From an uncultured Butyrivibrio sp. (lineage in GTDB: Bacteria; Bacillota; Clostridia; Lachnospirales; Lachnospiraceae), in the NCBI RefSeq assembly GCF_947169445.1, contig NZ_CAMVPU010000003.1:1-64000 (forward strand): a stretch of DNA of 64,000 bases. The letters are read 5' to 3'. Positions within the stretch are counted from its first letter, which is position 1. Each line of letters opens with the position of its first letter. The position numbers and the translations under genes are program-made. Positions 1 to 8,626 of the stretch are shown one piece after another. Below the pieces are notes generated by a model, which was given only the letters and a program-made list of their open reading frames with translations, made no database searches and was not told the origin of the DNA.

Positions 1-54
1 TTCTACAAGGTGGAAGTTAGTCTTACAAAGTGGAATTAACTTTTACAATTGACC
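1..54. repeat. 20-bp period direct repeats, possible insertion-sequence end
   Basis: The left edge holds units with a 20-bp period beginning TACAAGGTGGAA (from 4), TACAAAGTGGAA (from 24) and a partial TACAATTGACC (from 44). Short tandem copies of a transposase-binding site are typical of the termini of some insertion sequences such as IS21-like elements. The neighbouring reading frame ends inside this repeat block, which fits an element that begins here and extends out of the window to the left. No transposase is visible, so the assignment is inferred. Confidence 0.4.
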
Positions 55-368
55 TCTTTCTCTATATTTCTTAAATCACTGAAAGCATTAACAAAATCCT
101 CTAAACTCTTCTTTTCCTTCTCCTTTCCGCCTTCCTTAAAAGTTCTTCCAGTAATTGCCTTAATTGATTCCCTATAATATTCATCTGCATAATCAGTTGC
201 GATTCCTTCGTCATGTGCTTTAAGCCAACTTATTTTGGGTAACAAATCTAATCTGTCCGAAGTAAGTAGATCAATTGCATCAACATATTCAATCTCATAC
301 GGTTCAGATACATCAATATTATGTATTTCGCAAAAATAATCCGTAAGTAATTCATTTATTCTTTTCAA
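36..368 (-). CDS. truncated exopolysaccharide-locus protein of unknown function
   Basis: A protein of about 110 residues, acidic and soluble, with no signal peptide or membrane segment. The preferred start is a TTG at 368, because a GGAGG lies eight bases upstream; an in-frame GTG at 383 is the alternative. It is the last visible gene of the polysaccharide operon, just after a GT4 gene. The pattern of residues around DRLDLL and FKEG recalls the N-terminal part of longer ParB/Srx-like proteins found in polysaccharide loci; that resemblance is from memory and weak. The frame ends in the 20-bp repeats at the window edge, so the C-terminal half has probably been lost to a mobile-element insertion. 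Function unknown. Confidence 0.5.
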   Translation of the reverse strand: MKRINELLTDYFCEIHNIDVSEPYEIEYVDAIDLLTSDRLDLLPKISWLKAHDEGIATDYADEYYRESIKAITGRTFKEGGKEKEKKSLEDFVNAFSDLRNIEKEVNCKS

Positions 369-386
369 TAAAATAACCTCCACCTG

Positions 387-1604
387 TCAAACATCCAACT
401 TATCGTTTTCAATTAGTAAACGATCTGTCAAATTGCAAAACCGGCTAAAATAACTTGCCCCATTATTCTTTAACGAGTATTCAATTCCTGCCTCTCCACA
501 TTTTTGGCAAAGTGCAGGATCATTCCATAGTTTTAGAATAGCCTCTTTTAAATTATTTACAACTCTCTTATCATTTCTGACTAAGATACCACAACCATTA
601 CCTAGTAGTTCAGGAGTTCCTCCGGAGTCTGTTGCAATTACAGCATCTCCCGCTCCTTGTGCCTCAAGAACCACAAGACATGCAGGTTCATCATATCTAC
701 TTGGGATAACAGCAATATCAGTTAGTGAATGATACTTATATAACTCATTATTATCAATATATCCCAAAAATAATACTCTTGAAGAAGATGTATTAGCAAT
801 CTCTTTGCAATGTCTAACATAGTCAGTATCTCTTGAGTTACTTGAAAAAAATACTCCTCCTAGCACTAACAATAGCAACCTTTTATCATCTATCAAATTT
901 ACAGCTTCTATGAGTTCCGATAAGCCTTTCTCTTCTATAAGACGCCCAGCATATAATAAAACAAATGTATCATCTGAAATATCGTAGAACTTTTTTAATT
1001 GTTCAATTTCAAGTATTGATGGTTTTCTGCGAAGAGTTTCCGTGTTTATAGAATTAATCAAATCATACACGTCTTTCCTATCCATACTCGTCATTTCAAT
1101 CCACTGTTCAGAGCAAAAATGACTAACACAAAAAACGCTATGTACTGCGGTAGCATGATCTACACAATACTTGTCAATGCCATGCATATGAAGAACTCTC
1201 TTCTTAAACGGAATTATGTCGTTTCCATAAACAAATTCTTCTATGCCGCCTTCATCAATTATCAAATCAAAAATACCATGATTTTTCATAAGATATTTTG
1301 CTGATTTTATTTTTTCAGATGAAACATAATAAGCTTGTTTTTTACCGAACTGTTTTTTTATTTTCGCAACACGGAATAATATGCGATTAAACAACAAGTT
1401 CGGTCGAAACCTTACATATTGTGTATATTTATAGCCTTTTGACAACTTTTTTGCTTTTTCGTCTTCGATAGTCAATACCACTATTTGATAGTGCGGATTC
1501 TTCTCATTTTCTTCAACTATTTGTTGTACAAGCGCTTCCACTGCCCCTCCTCTTACAGGCGGAATCGGAAGCCCTGACACACACGCTATGCATATCTTTT
1601 TCAT
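387..1604 (-). CDS. glycosyltransferase family 4 (GT-B fold)
   Basis: A 405-residue retaining glycosyltransferase that adds a sugar from a nucleotide-sugar donor to the lipid-linked exopolysaccharide repeat unit at the cytoplasmic face. The N-terminal acceptor domain starts MKKICIACVSG with a glycine-rich PVRGGAVE loop. The donor domain has LYAGRLIEEKGLSELIEA and the C-terminal PACLVVLEAQGAGDAVIATD segment, where the conserved EX7E-type glutamates bind the donor. The ATG at 1604 is preferred over the longer frame because AAAGGAAAG lies just upstream and it sits 11 bp after the previous stop. Sugar specificity cannot be read from sequence. Confidence 0.85.
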   Translation of the reverse strand: MKKICIACVSGLPIPPVRGGAVEALVQQIVEENEKNPHYQIVVLTIEDEKAKKLSKGYKYTQYVRFRPNLLFNRILFRVAKIKKQFGKKQAYYVSSEKIKSAKYLMKNHGIFDLIIDEGGIEEFVYGNDIIPFKKRVLHMHGIDKYCVDHATAVHSVFCVSHFCSEQWIEMTSMDRKDVYDLINSINTETLRRKPSILEIEQLKKFYDISDDTFVLLYAGRLIEEKGLSELIEAVNLIDDKRLLLLVLGGVFFSSNSRDTDYVRHCKEIANTSSSRVLFLGYIDNNELYKYHSLTDIAVIPSRYDEPACLVVLEAQGAGDAVIATDSGGTPELLGNGCGILVRNDKRVVNNLKEAILKLWNDPALCQKCGEAGIEYSLKNNGASYFSRFCNLTDRLLIENDKLDV

Positions 1605-1615
1605 TACTCTTTCCT

Positions 1616-2617
1616 TTAATGACCAACAATTTTTTTCTTTATCTTCCACAGTTTACCTGTAATGTCTACGCCAAACAACTTAAGCATCAACTTTACAATA
1701 GATTCTCTTTTGTGATATAGATATGAATACTTTGTATTTGTTTGGTAGATTATTCTCATTTTATTAAGTCGCTTTTTTAATTCTTTTCTCTGTTCTATAT
1801 CGTAGTATGCATAATGCGATAAAATAACTATAACAAGCGTCTGATAATTCAAATACAATAATGTCTTTAGCTTATCATCATTTATTGTTGCTATTACTGG
1901 CAGATTATTTTCCATAATATATGTTAGGTCATCGACAAGCTTAAACTTTGCACAAGTTGAAATAGAAGATACATTATCACGCCTATATAAATATATTGCT
2001 TCTTGTTTATAAAAACCAATTGATTCCGCCTTCAACAAGAAACGTAGAGTATAATATACATCTTCACTGATTCGACCTTCCGGAAACACGAAATTATTAT
2101 CCTTAAGAAAAGCTGTACGGAAAGCGTAATGCCAAACTACCCACCCAAATGAATAATCTTCCTCCAAAAGATAGGTAAGCGCCTGAACACCTGAAATTGT
2201 ATCACTCATAGTAGGTGGAACAAAAAAATGGCTGCATTTCCCAGCGCAAACACAATCTGCCGGGAATACTACAGCATCTGTATGATTCTTTAATACATAG
2301 TCAAAGAAATCCTTTGGATTAGCAATATTCGCTAACTGATCATCTCCATCTACAAAAAATACATATTCCCCTGTAACTTCTTTAAGACCATTATTTCGCG
2401 TTGCAGATAAGCCCTGATTATTCTGCGTAATAAGTTTGACATTACTATGTTCAACCACAAGCCTTTCAATAATCTTACTAGTATCATCCGTTGAACCATC
2501 ATTTATTACAATTATTTCAATTTCATAGTTAGGCGTCATACAATCTAAAATACTCTGAATACATTTTTCAATATACTCTTCTACATTATATGCCGCTATC
2601 ACAAATGAAAACTTCAT
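1616..2617 (-). CDS. glycosyltransferase family 2
   Basis: A 333-residue GT-A inverting glycosyltransferase. The N-terminal nucleotide-binding domain has FSFVIAAYNVEEYI, then INDGSTDD at about 38-45, and the metal/donor DGDD motif at about 90-93. The start at 2617 is fixed by a four-base ATGA overlap with the upstream glycosyltransferase and by AGAGGA just before it; the longer in-frame extension would overlap that gene by about 80 bp. The C-terminal half is lysine-rich and probably membrane-associated. It adds one sugar of the exopolysaccharide repeat unit; donor and acceptor unknown. Confidence 0.87.
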   Translation of the reverse strand: MKFSFVIAAYNVEEYIEKCIQSILDCMTPNYEIEIIVINDGSTDDTSKIIERLVVEHSNVKLITQNNQGLSATRNNGLKEVTGEYVFFVDGDDQLANIANPKDFFDYVLKNHTDAVVFPADCVCAGKCSHFFVPPTMSDTISGVQALTYLLEEDYSFGWVVWHYAFRTAFLKDNNFVFPEGRISEDVYYTLRFLLKAESIGFYKQEAIYLYRRDNVSSISTCAKFKLVDDLTYIMENNLPVIATINDDKLKTLLYLNYQTLVIVILSHYAYYDIEQRKELKKRLNKMRIIYQTNTKYSYLYHKRESIVKLMLKLFGVDITGKLWKIKKKIVGH

Positions 2618-3606
2618 TTTCCTCTTATCCTCATTATCAAACTCAATAAATATATCATCAGCTTTGTTCCAAATAATCTGCACAAATAATACATGCATCT
2701 ATGCAAAAGTATATCTGACTGTCTTAGCATATCAATCCTTAGATTGAGCACATTTAACCACTCGCTATATCTATCGTTGTTTTGATATTTTGTACTTTGT
2801 ATAATCGCATAGAATATTATTCTGCATCTACGCACATACATTAGATGCTGAATGTCTAATGCCCATCTACCATTTTCAAACTCTTTTTTCAATGCCTCCT
2901 CTACTTTCATAAGATCAAATAGCTTTTTTATATTAGGTGTAGATATAGTTGAATTAGGAATATCGACACGATTTATATATACCGGCTCGTTATTAAAAAC
3001 TATAGATGTTGCATAAAAAAAAACACGTGGACACCACTCTTCATCTTCGTGCTGTATTCTCTCATAAAAAAATAACTTGTTCTCGGTCAAATATTTATGT
3101 GAGCATGTAAAAATCCATACTCCCAACCAGAGGTCTTTCTGCCGCTCCATGTTTTTAAATATTTCCACCTTATCCATCTTTAAATATGATTCGATATCAA
3201 ATGAGTATGCACACGGATACCTCTTTTCTCCTGCTAATGTAATTCTTCTACTAATAACCACATCAGGACTACCGTTATTTATTATTTGATTGTTTAGTAT
3301 AAAAAGTGCCCGATCCGTCAAAAGGTCATCTGCATCCACAAAAATAACATATTTACCTTTTGCATAGTTTAATGCCATATTCCTTGCTACCGATTGGCCT
3401 TTGTTGGTACCATGAAACACAGTAATATTTGAATAGCTATTTGCAAATATATCACATATAGAATCACTTCTGTCAGTCGAGCCATCATCAACGAGTATAA
3501 TTTCATAATCATCAAACTCTTGATTGATTATTGAATTAATACAATCTTCAAGATAATCTTCCTTGTTGTATACTGGTATCAGTATGCTAAAAAAAGGTGC
3601 TTGCAT
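2614..3606 (-). CDS. glycosyltransferase family 2
   Basis: A 330-residue GT-A glycosyltransferase: FSILIPVYNKEDYLEDCI at the N terminus, VDDGSTDRS at about 39-47, NKGQSVARN at about 68-76 and DADD at about 91-94. The C terminus (IYLLSLIMRIRGK) is hydrophobic and basic, suggesting peripheral membrane contact. It starts directly after the stop of the preceding glycosyltransferase (stop 3607-3609, start 3606) and overlaps the next gene by ATGA, so translation is coupled. The role is one glycosidic linkage of the exopolysaccharide repeat unit; specificity is not predictable. Confidence 0.87.
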   Translation of the reverse strand: MQAPFFSILIPVYNKEDYLEDCINSIINQEFDDYEIILVDDGSTDRSDSICDIFANSYSNITVFHGTNKGQSVARNMALNYAKGKYVIFVDADDLLTDRALFILNNQIINNGSPDVVISRRITLAGEKRYPCAYSFDIESYLKMDKVEIFKNMERQKDLWLGVWIFTCSHKYLTENKLFFYERIQHEDEEWCPRVFFYATSIVFNNEPVYINRVDIPNSTISTPNIKKLFDLMKVEEALKKEFENGRWALDIQHLMYVRRCRIIFYAIIQSTKYQNNDRYSEWLNVLNLRIDMLRQSDILLHRCMYYLCRLFGTKLMIYLLSLIMRIRGK

Positions 3607-4605
3607 CTATATCTGTAACCTCTTTAATTTCCTTCTAAATCCAAACAATGTCCCCACTACTGAAACACTTGTCATTTTCAACACTTTCGAAGGAATCATA
3701 TGTTTCCCCCTTGTGACATAACTGTTAATGAAACTTTTCTCATCAATTATTCTATAGGCATCTTTTTTTGTATCTCTATCCGAAATAGTTTCAGCAAGCA
3801 TAATTATAGTAAAATAATTAAAAGAAAAGTTATTGTTAAGTTCCCTTTTTAATCCATCTCCGATATCCATACGATTTACTGAATTGATATTCTTTTCAAT
3901 TACATAGAGGAAATCCTTTATCAAACTTATAGATATTTTTTTAGTAATAGAACTATCGTTTATTCTATATGCATATAATGGTTCAGCTAACACCTTTATT
4001 TTATCTGCTTTCAATAGCGCTCTATAGGTAAATTCAACATCTTCAAACACAATACCTTCCTCAAATGAAAGACTATTATCTATGAATAATTTTCTATTAT
4101 ATACATATTGCCATGCCATCCATGTATATGAATCCCTACTTTGTAACACCTGCATTAAGAATTCTTTTCCATCATACACTTTGTCCCCCAACCATTTTAA
4201 TGGAAATATTGTCTCTGTAAACTTACCGTCTACAAATTTTTTAGATTCAAAAACAATTATGTCTAAATATTCTTCGCAAGTACTTGTAATTAGTCCTGCA
4301 ATTTTTCCTAATACATATTTGTCAACAAAAAAATCATCACTATCCAACAGGATAATATATTCACCATGAGCATTACTTATTCCAATATTTCTTGCTGCGG
4401 ATAGCCCCGAATTATCCTGATGAATCACTTTAAACTTATCATGTTTTTCTGCAACGTCATCGCATACTTTCCCTGATGAATCCGTAGAGCCATCATCCAC
4501 AAGAATAACTTCATAATCATCATATTCTTGTTCTAATACACTAGTTATTGCCTTATTAATATACCTTTCCACATTGTATACAGGAATTATAATGCTAAAC
4601 TTCAT
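3607..4605 (-). CDS. glycosyltransferase family 2
   Basis: A 332-residue GT-A glycosyltransferase: FSIIIPVYNVERYI, VDDGSTDSS at about 36-44, NSGLSAARNIG and the DSDD metal motif at about 88-91. Exopolysaccharide assembly at the cytoplasmic membrane is inferred from context. Its translation start is unusual: no Shine-Dalgarno lies directly before ATG 4605. The nearest GGAGG is 33 nt away (4639-4643), and a 9-bp hairpin sits between them. About 160 bp separate it from the upstream polymerase gene, the largest gap in this operon. Confidence 0.87.
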   Translation of the reverse strand: MKFSIIIPVYNVERYINKAITSVLEQEYDDYEVILVDDGSTDSSGKVCDDVAEKHDKFKVIHQDNSGLSAARNIGISNAHGEYIILLDSDDFFVDKYVLGKIAGLITSTCEEYLDIIVFESKKFVDGKFTETIFPLKWLGDKVYDGKEFLMQVLQSRDSYTWMAWQYVYNRKLFIDNSLSFEEGIVFEDVEFTYRALLKADKIKVLAEPLYAYRINDSSITKKISISLIKDFLYVIEKNINSVNRMDIGDGLKRELNNNFSFNYFTIIMLAETISDRDTKKDAYRIIDEKSFINSYVTRGKHMIPSKVLKMTSVSVVGTLFGFRRKLKRLQI

Positions 4606-4643
4606 TTTTTTATTTGGCTATTAGATTTCTAATAACCGCCTCC
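4606..4643 (-). promoter_or_regulatory. hairpin between Shine-Dalgarno and start codon
   Basis: On the minus strand GGAGG (4639-4643) is followed by a stem-loop with arms at 4629-4637 and 4616-4624 (nine pairs, one G-U, AAAU loop), then an A-rich tract and the ATG at 4605. If the hairpin folds, the effective spacing between SD and ATG shrinks from 33 to about 11 nt, which would let a ribosome initiate. This could be a structured, conditional initiation site. The folding is read by eye. Confidence 0.45.
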
Positions 4644-4767
4644 TTATGTTCATTCTTTGTCATATGTACAATTTCAAGTTCACAGAGTTTAGTATTAAAA
4701 CACTATAAAAGTGCAACTTTACTATCACATAGCGGAGCTTTCAGAAATGCATCGTACCAATTAATCT

Positions 4768-5838
4768 TTATTGCCAAAACAATGTATACGGTGTTACACC
4801 ATCAACGCCATCCCCATTATTAGAAATTGCCAAATAATATACCCAATATACTGATAAAACCATCAATACTACTATTATCAATATTTTCTTTTTGGAACTT
4901 GATAATTTGCTCTCTGAAAGCAAATTAGAAATGCAAACAACAACGAGCGGAACAAATGAATTAATAGAACGCTGTATCATATTCAGCGTAATAGACATGT
5001 ATCCAAAAAACAGCGCCATCAACATCCCACTAAAATATAGTATGTTTTCTGTTTTAACCGCATAAGAACATCTATGAAATAAATATGTACATAATACAAC
5101 AATTCCAGTATAGAAAATTGCAAATCTATAACTTCCTCTATCTATATACCCTAGCGAAGTAAATCTATTGATATACATTGATGCGATGGGAAGTCGACTT
5201 AAAACCAACTGTAAAGTGCCATTAAAAAAAACTAATGCAACTGAAATGATTATAATGAGTCTGCCAAATTTTCTAACCTTTGTCACAGTATCTACAAAAA
5301 GCATAAGAAACAGAAACAGAATAAAAACAACGCCTCCATAATGGAACAGCACGCTAAAAAGCGCAACAGCAAACCCAGCGATTCTATTTCTTTTCCATAA
5401 CAAAATTGCTATCATACCAACAACTGTGCTAAGACTTTGTCTGACTTGGTTCATATAATTAAAATAAACGCCAAATAGAAACCATATAAAAATTGTTAGT
5501 TTTATATCGTAGGATGTAAAATAGAAAAAACTAAAAATCCCCCAAAGTAATATGCCGCCTATTACAAATTGAAGAAATATATAGTTATGAAAAAAGATAA
5601 AAACCGCTTTATCAATAGCCATATACCCCGGTTCAAACCATTCAATCACATTATTCAGACCGTAATTAAATACCTTTAAATAACTTGGATTATCCCACCC
5701 AACTGTTTTTCCTCTCAATCCATAAATATTTAATAAAATTACAAAAAGAAAACACAACCAACCTTTTTTGTTTCCAAATTGCTTTATGCGAAATATCGAA
5801 CTACTACCTAACAAAGCATATATAAATAAATACACCAC
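4768..5838 (-). CDS. EpsG/Wzy-like polysaccharide polymerase
   Basis: A 356-residue multi-spanning membrane protein with roughly ten hydrophobic segments. It resembles the EpsG family, in which a polymerase joins exopolysaccharide repeat units on the outer face of the membrane. The family-like segment GLRGKTVGWDNPSYLKVFNYG follows the second membrane helix, and a long extracytoplasmic loop is expected around it. GTG at 5838 is used, with AGAGG upstream; a second GTG follows directly. It stands in the middle of the glycosyltransferase operon, four bases after the upstream gene, as expected for a polymerase. No Wzx flippase is visible in the window. Confidence 0.75.
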   Translation of the reverse strand: MVYLFIYALLGSSSIFRIKQFGNKKGWLCFLFVILLNIYGLRGKTVGWDNPSYLKVFNYGLNNVIEWFEPGYMAIDKAVFIFFHNYIFLQFVIGGILLWGIFSFFYFTSYDIKLTIFIWFLFGVYFNYMNQVRQSLSTVVGMIAILLWKRNRIAGFAVALFSVLFHYGGVVFILFLFLMLFVDTVTKVRKFGRLIIIISVALVFFNGTLQLVLSRLPIASMYINRFTSLGYIDRGSYRFAIFYTGIVVLCTYLFHRCSYAVKTENILYFSGMLMALFFGYMSITLNMIQRSINSFVPLVVVCISNLLSESKLSSSKKKILIIVVLMVLSVYWVYYLAISNNGDGVDGVTPYTLFWQ

Positions 5839-5842
5839 GACT

Positions 5843-6937
5843 TCAATAACCTCTAATTTTCTTTTTGATAAAGCATCTAATCCAACTAATACTCATTAGC
5901 AGAATGATGTTTCTTGATTTAAATCCTGCTCTATATAGCATAAGTTCTATATCATACCAAAAAAGTCTTTTTCCTTGTAAATATCTATTACCTGTAATTG
6001 CCTCATTTATCAAACCTAATGACAAAATAGTTTGAATGTCGTCTCTCAATATTATTTTACCAACTTTTTTCTCCATATCACTATCAATGCAATTCATTAG
6101 TCCCTTGAAATATTGTTTAGCAAGTTTTTCTTCTAATTCATATGCTTTGTAGCAATTACAAAATTCGACACAGCCGGCGTATAGATTATCTTGCATTTTT
6201 ATGCGGTTTCTTCCAAAATCATGAGTCAAGGATCCTTTCCGAATGTGATATTCGTAATCACTCTGATTACTAAGTATTATCTCATTTTTGCAATCAAGAG
6301 CATTTATATACGCCAAATTGAACAGCAAATCCTCTCCAATAGATATTTCTGTATTAAAGAAAATTGCTTTTTCCTTTACTATTTTTGACACAAATAACTT
6401 TGCAAAAGGCGCTATCATTATCCGGTTATCGATAAGAGTCTTCATTTCTTTGATAAACTCTTCTTTGACATATTTTCCATTATGGGTAGGGGTTACTCTT
6501 TTTCTTTTGTTCTCGCTACTATTTACCTCATATATTAAGCTATACCCTGATATGGACAGCTTTATATTATTATCTCTAATCTCTTTTATTAAGTTTTCTA
6601 TATATCGTTCACCTATACTATCATCACTGTCAATAAAAGCTAAGTATTTGCCTCTGGCATACTTTATCCCATAATTTCGCGCACTTCCTACACCACCATT
6701 ATCCTTGCAAAATAATTCTATTCTACTGTCCTTCTCTGCTATATTTGTAACTATTTCTCGTGTTTTATCTGTAGAACCATCATCCACAATTATAATCTGA
6801 ATACTACAAAACGATTGTTGTAATACTGATAATAAAGAGTCTTTTATATATTTCTCCGAATTATACGCAGGAATAATTATACTTACAATTGGATCAACAC
6901 TTTCTTCTATAACCACACTTGTTTTTCTTGATTCCAT
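5843..6937 (-). CDS. glycosyltransferase family 2
   Basis: A 364-residue GT-A glycosyltransferase with a short N-terminal extension before VSIIIPAYNSEKYI; VDDGSTDKT at about 51-59, NGGVGSARNYG at about 80-90 and DSDD at about 103-106. The C terminus is rich in basic and hydrophobic residues. The start at 6937 has AAAGGTGAT seven bases upstream, so the 31-bp overlap with the upstream acetyltransferase appears real and implies coupling. It adds one sugar of the exopolysaccharide repeat; specificity unknown. Confidence 0.87.
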   Translation of the reverse strand: MESRKTSVVIEESVDPIVSIIIPAYNSEKYIKDSLLSVLQQSFCSIQIIIVDDGSTDKTREIVTNIAEKDSRIELFCKDNGGVGSARNYGIKYARGKYLAFIDSDDSIGERYIENLIKEIRDNNIKLSISGYSLIYEVNSSENKRKRVTPTHNGKYVKEEFIKEMKTLIDNRIMIAPFAKLFVSKIVKEKAIFFNTEISIGEDLLFNLAYINALDCKNEIILSNQSDYEYHIRKGSLTHDFGRNRIKMQDNLYAGCVEFCNCYKAYELEEKLAKQYFKGLMNCIDSDMEKKVGKIILRDDIQTILSLGLINEAITGNRYLQGKRLFWYDIELMLYRAGFKSRNIILLMSISWIRCFIKKKIRGY

Positions 6938-7515
6938 CTTTTTATCACCTTTGCAGGCAATCCGCCTACTATTTCTCCTGCCTTAACATCTTTTGTTACA
7001 ACACTATTAGCAGCAACAATACTCCCAGTACTGATTTTTACTCCAGCCTGAATTACAGTGCCTTCCCCAATCCAAACGTTGTCTTCAATTACAATCGGCG
7101 CTGTGTATAATTTTCTCTGATTGGGTGGAATCTCCGGGCTATCCTGATTATCCCCACTGTATTTACCGTGTGAATTGTCAATGATAAGCACTCTACTTCC
7201 AATCAAAACATTGTTACCAATACTAATTCCATTAGCACAACGAATATTTACATTATCACCAATGTTCACATTTTCTCCAAATGATAATACCTTATTATTG
7301 TGTTTTCCATTAACTTCTATTCGGCAATTATATCCAATTGTAAGCTTTTTTCCAAAGTCAATATACTTCTTACCCCTAACAATTACTGGATATCTAATTA
7401 GACGAGCACCTGGAAACTCGACTTTATTGCGCAGGACAGTAAATACATTCCTTATAGTCTCCGCTATTCCATAATTCGAAATACGGACTTGTACTTCGTG
7501 TTTGTTATCATGCAT
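6907..7515 (-). CDS. left-handed beta-helix acyltransferase
   Basis: A 202-residue protein of the hexapeptide-repeat acetyltransferase superfamily (WcaF/WbbJ/maltose O-acetyltransferase-like), which transfers acetyl from acetyl-CoA to a sugar hydroxyl, usually as a trimer. Repeating [IV]G-x-x-x-x-[IV] units run from about residue 50 (FGKKLTIGYNCRIEV, FGENVNIGDNVNI, IGNNVLIGSRVLI) to the C terminus (IEDNVWIGEGTVIQAGVKI, GLPAKVIKRW). The conserved histidine is probably in DNSHG. In this operon it probably O-acetylates the exopolysaccharide. It overlaps the next glycosyltransferase by 31 bp. Confidence 0.85.
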   Translation of the reverse strand: MHDNKHEVQVRISNYGIAETIRNVFTVLRNKVEFPGARLIRYPVIVRGKKYIDFGKKLTIGYNCRIEVNGKHNNKVLSFGENVNIGDNVNIRCANGISIGNNVLIGSRVLIIDNSHGKYSGDNQDSPEIPPNQRKLYTAPIVIEDNVWIGEGTVIQAGVKISTGSIVAANSVVTKDVKAGEIVGGLPAKVIKRWNQEKQVWL

Positions 7516-7519
7516 CTTA

Positions 7520-8626
7520 TTAACCGATAATCTCCTGAATTTTATGTTTAAATACAGTTTCTGATAAGGCTATACTATAAAAATTCCTGCATTGGACTCT
7601 CATGTTTCTGTACTTTTCGGAACTTAAAGCATTTATTTTGCTTATGACATTTAAATCTGAATTAATTCCACACTCGTATTTTTCAATAATCTCACTCGTA
7701 TCACCCTTGATATTATTGATAATCGGAAGTCCAAACTCGAAATAGTCAATACTCTTCATGGTTAATCCCACACATACAGTGTCTTTCATCATATTGAGTC
7801 CATAATGGCATGAATCGAAAATCTTCTGTTTTTCAGTTCTATCAAACACCTTTCCGTGATCAACAACCTCAGCACCTGTACCTTTAACCTTACTTAGCAG
7901 TTCATTCTTCTTCTCGCCATCTCCAACGATATGCAGAACTGCACCCTTCTTCTCCTGAAACGCCTCAACAACTTTAACTATCCCATCAATATCAATAATG
8001 TTATTGATAGATCCTAAATAGCATAGAGAAATCTTGTCCTCGGGAAGATTCAAATAAGGATTGTATCCCTTATCTTCCCGGGCAAGATATAATGTCTCAA
8101 CTCTTTTACCATCTAATACTTTTCCGAGTACCTTCTTGTACAAATTACATTCTGTAACTACAACATCAGCAGAAGCAATATACTTATCTCTAAAATCTTT
8201 CCAAGGGAACAACAAAGTTTTTATCTTCCCGACGGGCATTGTCTCAGGCCAAAGATCTATAAGATCGAATATAAGTTTAATATTCTGATGCTTTCTCTTA
8301 ATATTTGCAGCATCTCGTATAAACACATTAGGCGGAGCTAATACCCAAAGCAAATCAATATTCTTACTGTGCTCATCTATATAACTAAATATAGCTTTAC
8401 TAAGCTTTATATGGCTGATGAGGCGATCCATGCTTATGTTTTTCTTATAAAGTTTCGCGTGAAAAAAAATGAAGTCCTGCTTCTTATCCATTCTATAAAC
8501 CTTCTCGAAATGGCGATAGTCAGATAAAAAGCATTTTACGCTGTGCCCTTCTTCTTTTAACACCTTATGTAATAAATCAACGCGATGCTCCCAAGTATCG
8601 AAGCAGTCTACAATTACTATATTCAT
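7520..8626 (-). CDS. glycosyltransferase family 4-like
   Basis: A 368-residue GT-B protein. The N-terminal domain starts MNIVIVDCFDTWEHRVDLL and includes FDLIDLWPETMPVG, typical of GT4 enzymes in polysaccharide loci. The C-terminal donor domain has CYLGSINNIIDIDGIV, HIVGDGEK and MKDTVCVGLTMKSIDYFEFGLPIINN, with a probable donor-binding carboxylate in the last segment. The start overlaps the upstream epimerase stop by ATGA. It extends the exopolysaccharide repeat; sugar unknown. Confidence 0.8.
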   Translation of the reverse strand: MNIVIVDCFDTWEHRVDLLHKVLKEEGHSVKCFLSDYRHFEKVYRMDKKQDFIFFHAKLYKKNISMDRLISHIKLSKAIFSYIDEHSKNIDLLWVLAPPNVFIRDAANIKRKHQNIKLIFDLIDLWPETMPVGKIKTLLFPWKDFRDKYIASADVVVTECNLYKKVLGKVLDGKRVETLYLAREDKGYNPYLNLPEDKISLCYLGSINNIIDIDGIVKVVEAFQEKKGAVLHIVGDGEKKNELLSKVKGTGAEVVDHGKVFDRTEKQKIFDSCHYGLNMMKDTVCVGLTMKSIDYFEFGLPIINNIKGDTSEIIEKYECGINSDLNVISKINALSSEKYRNMRVQCRNFYSIALSETVFKHKIQEIIG

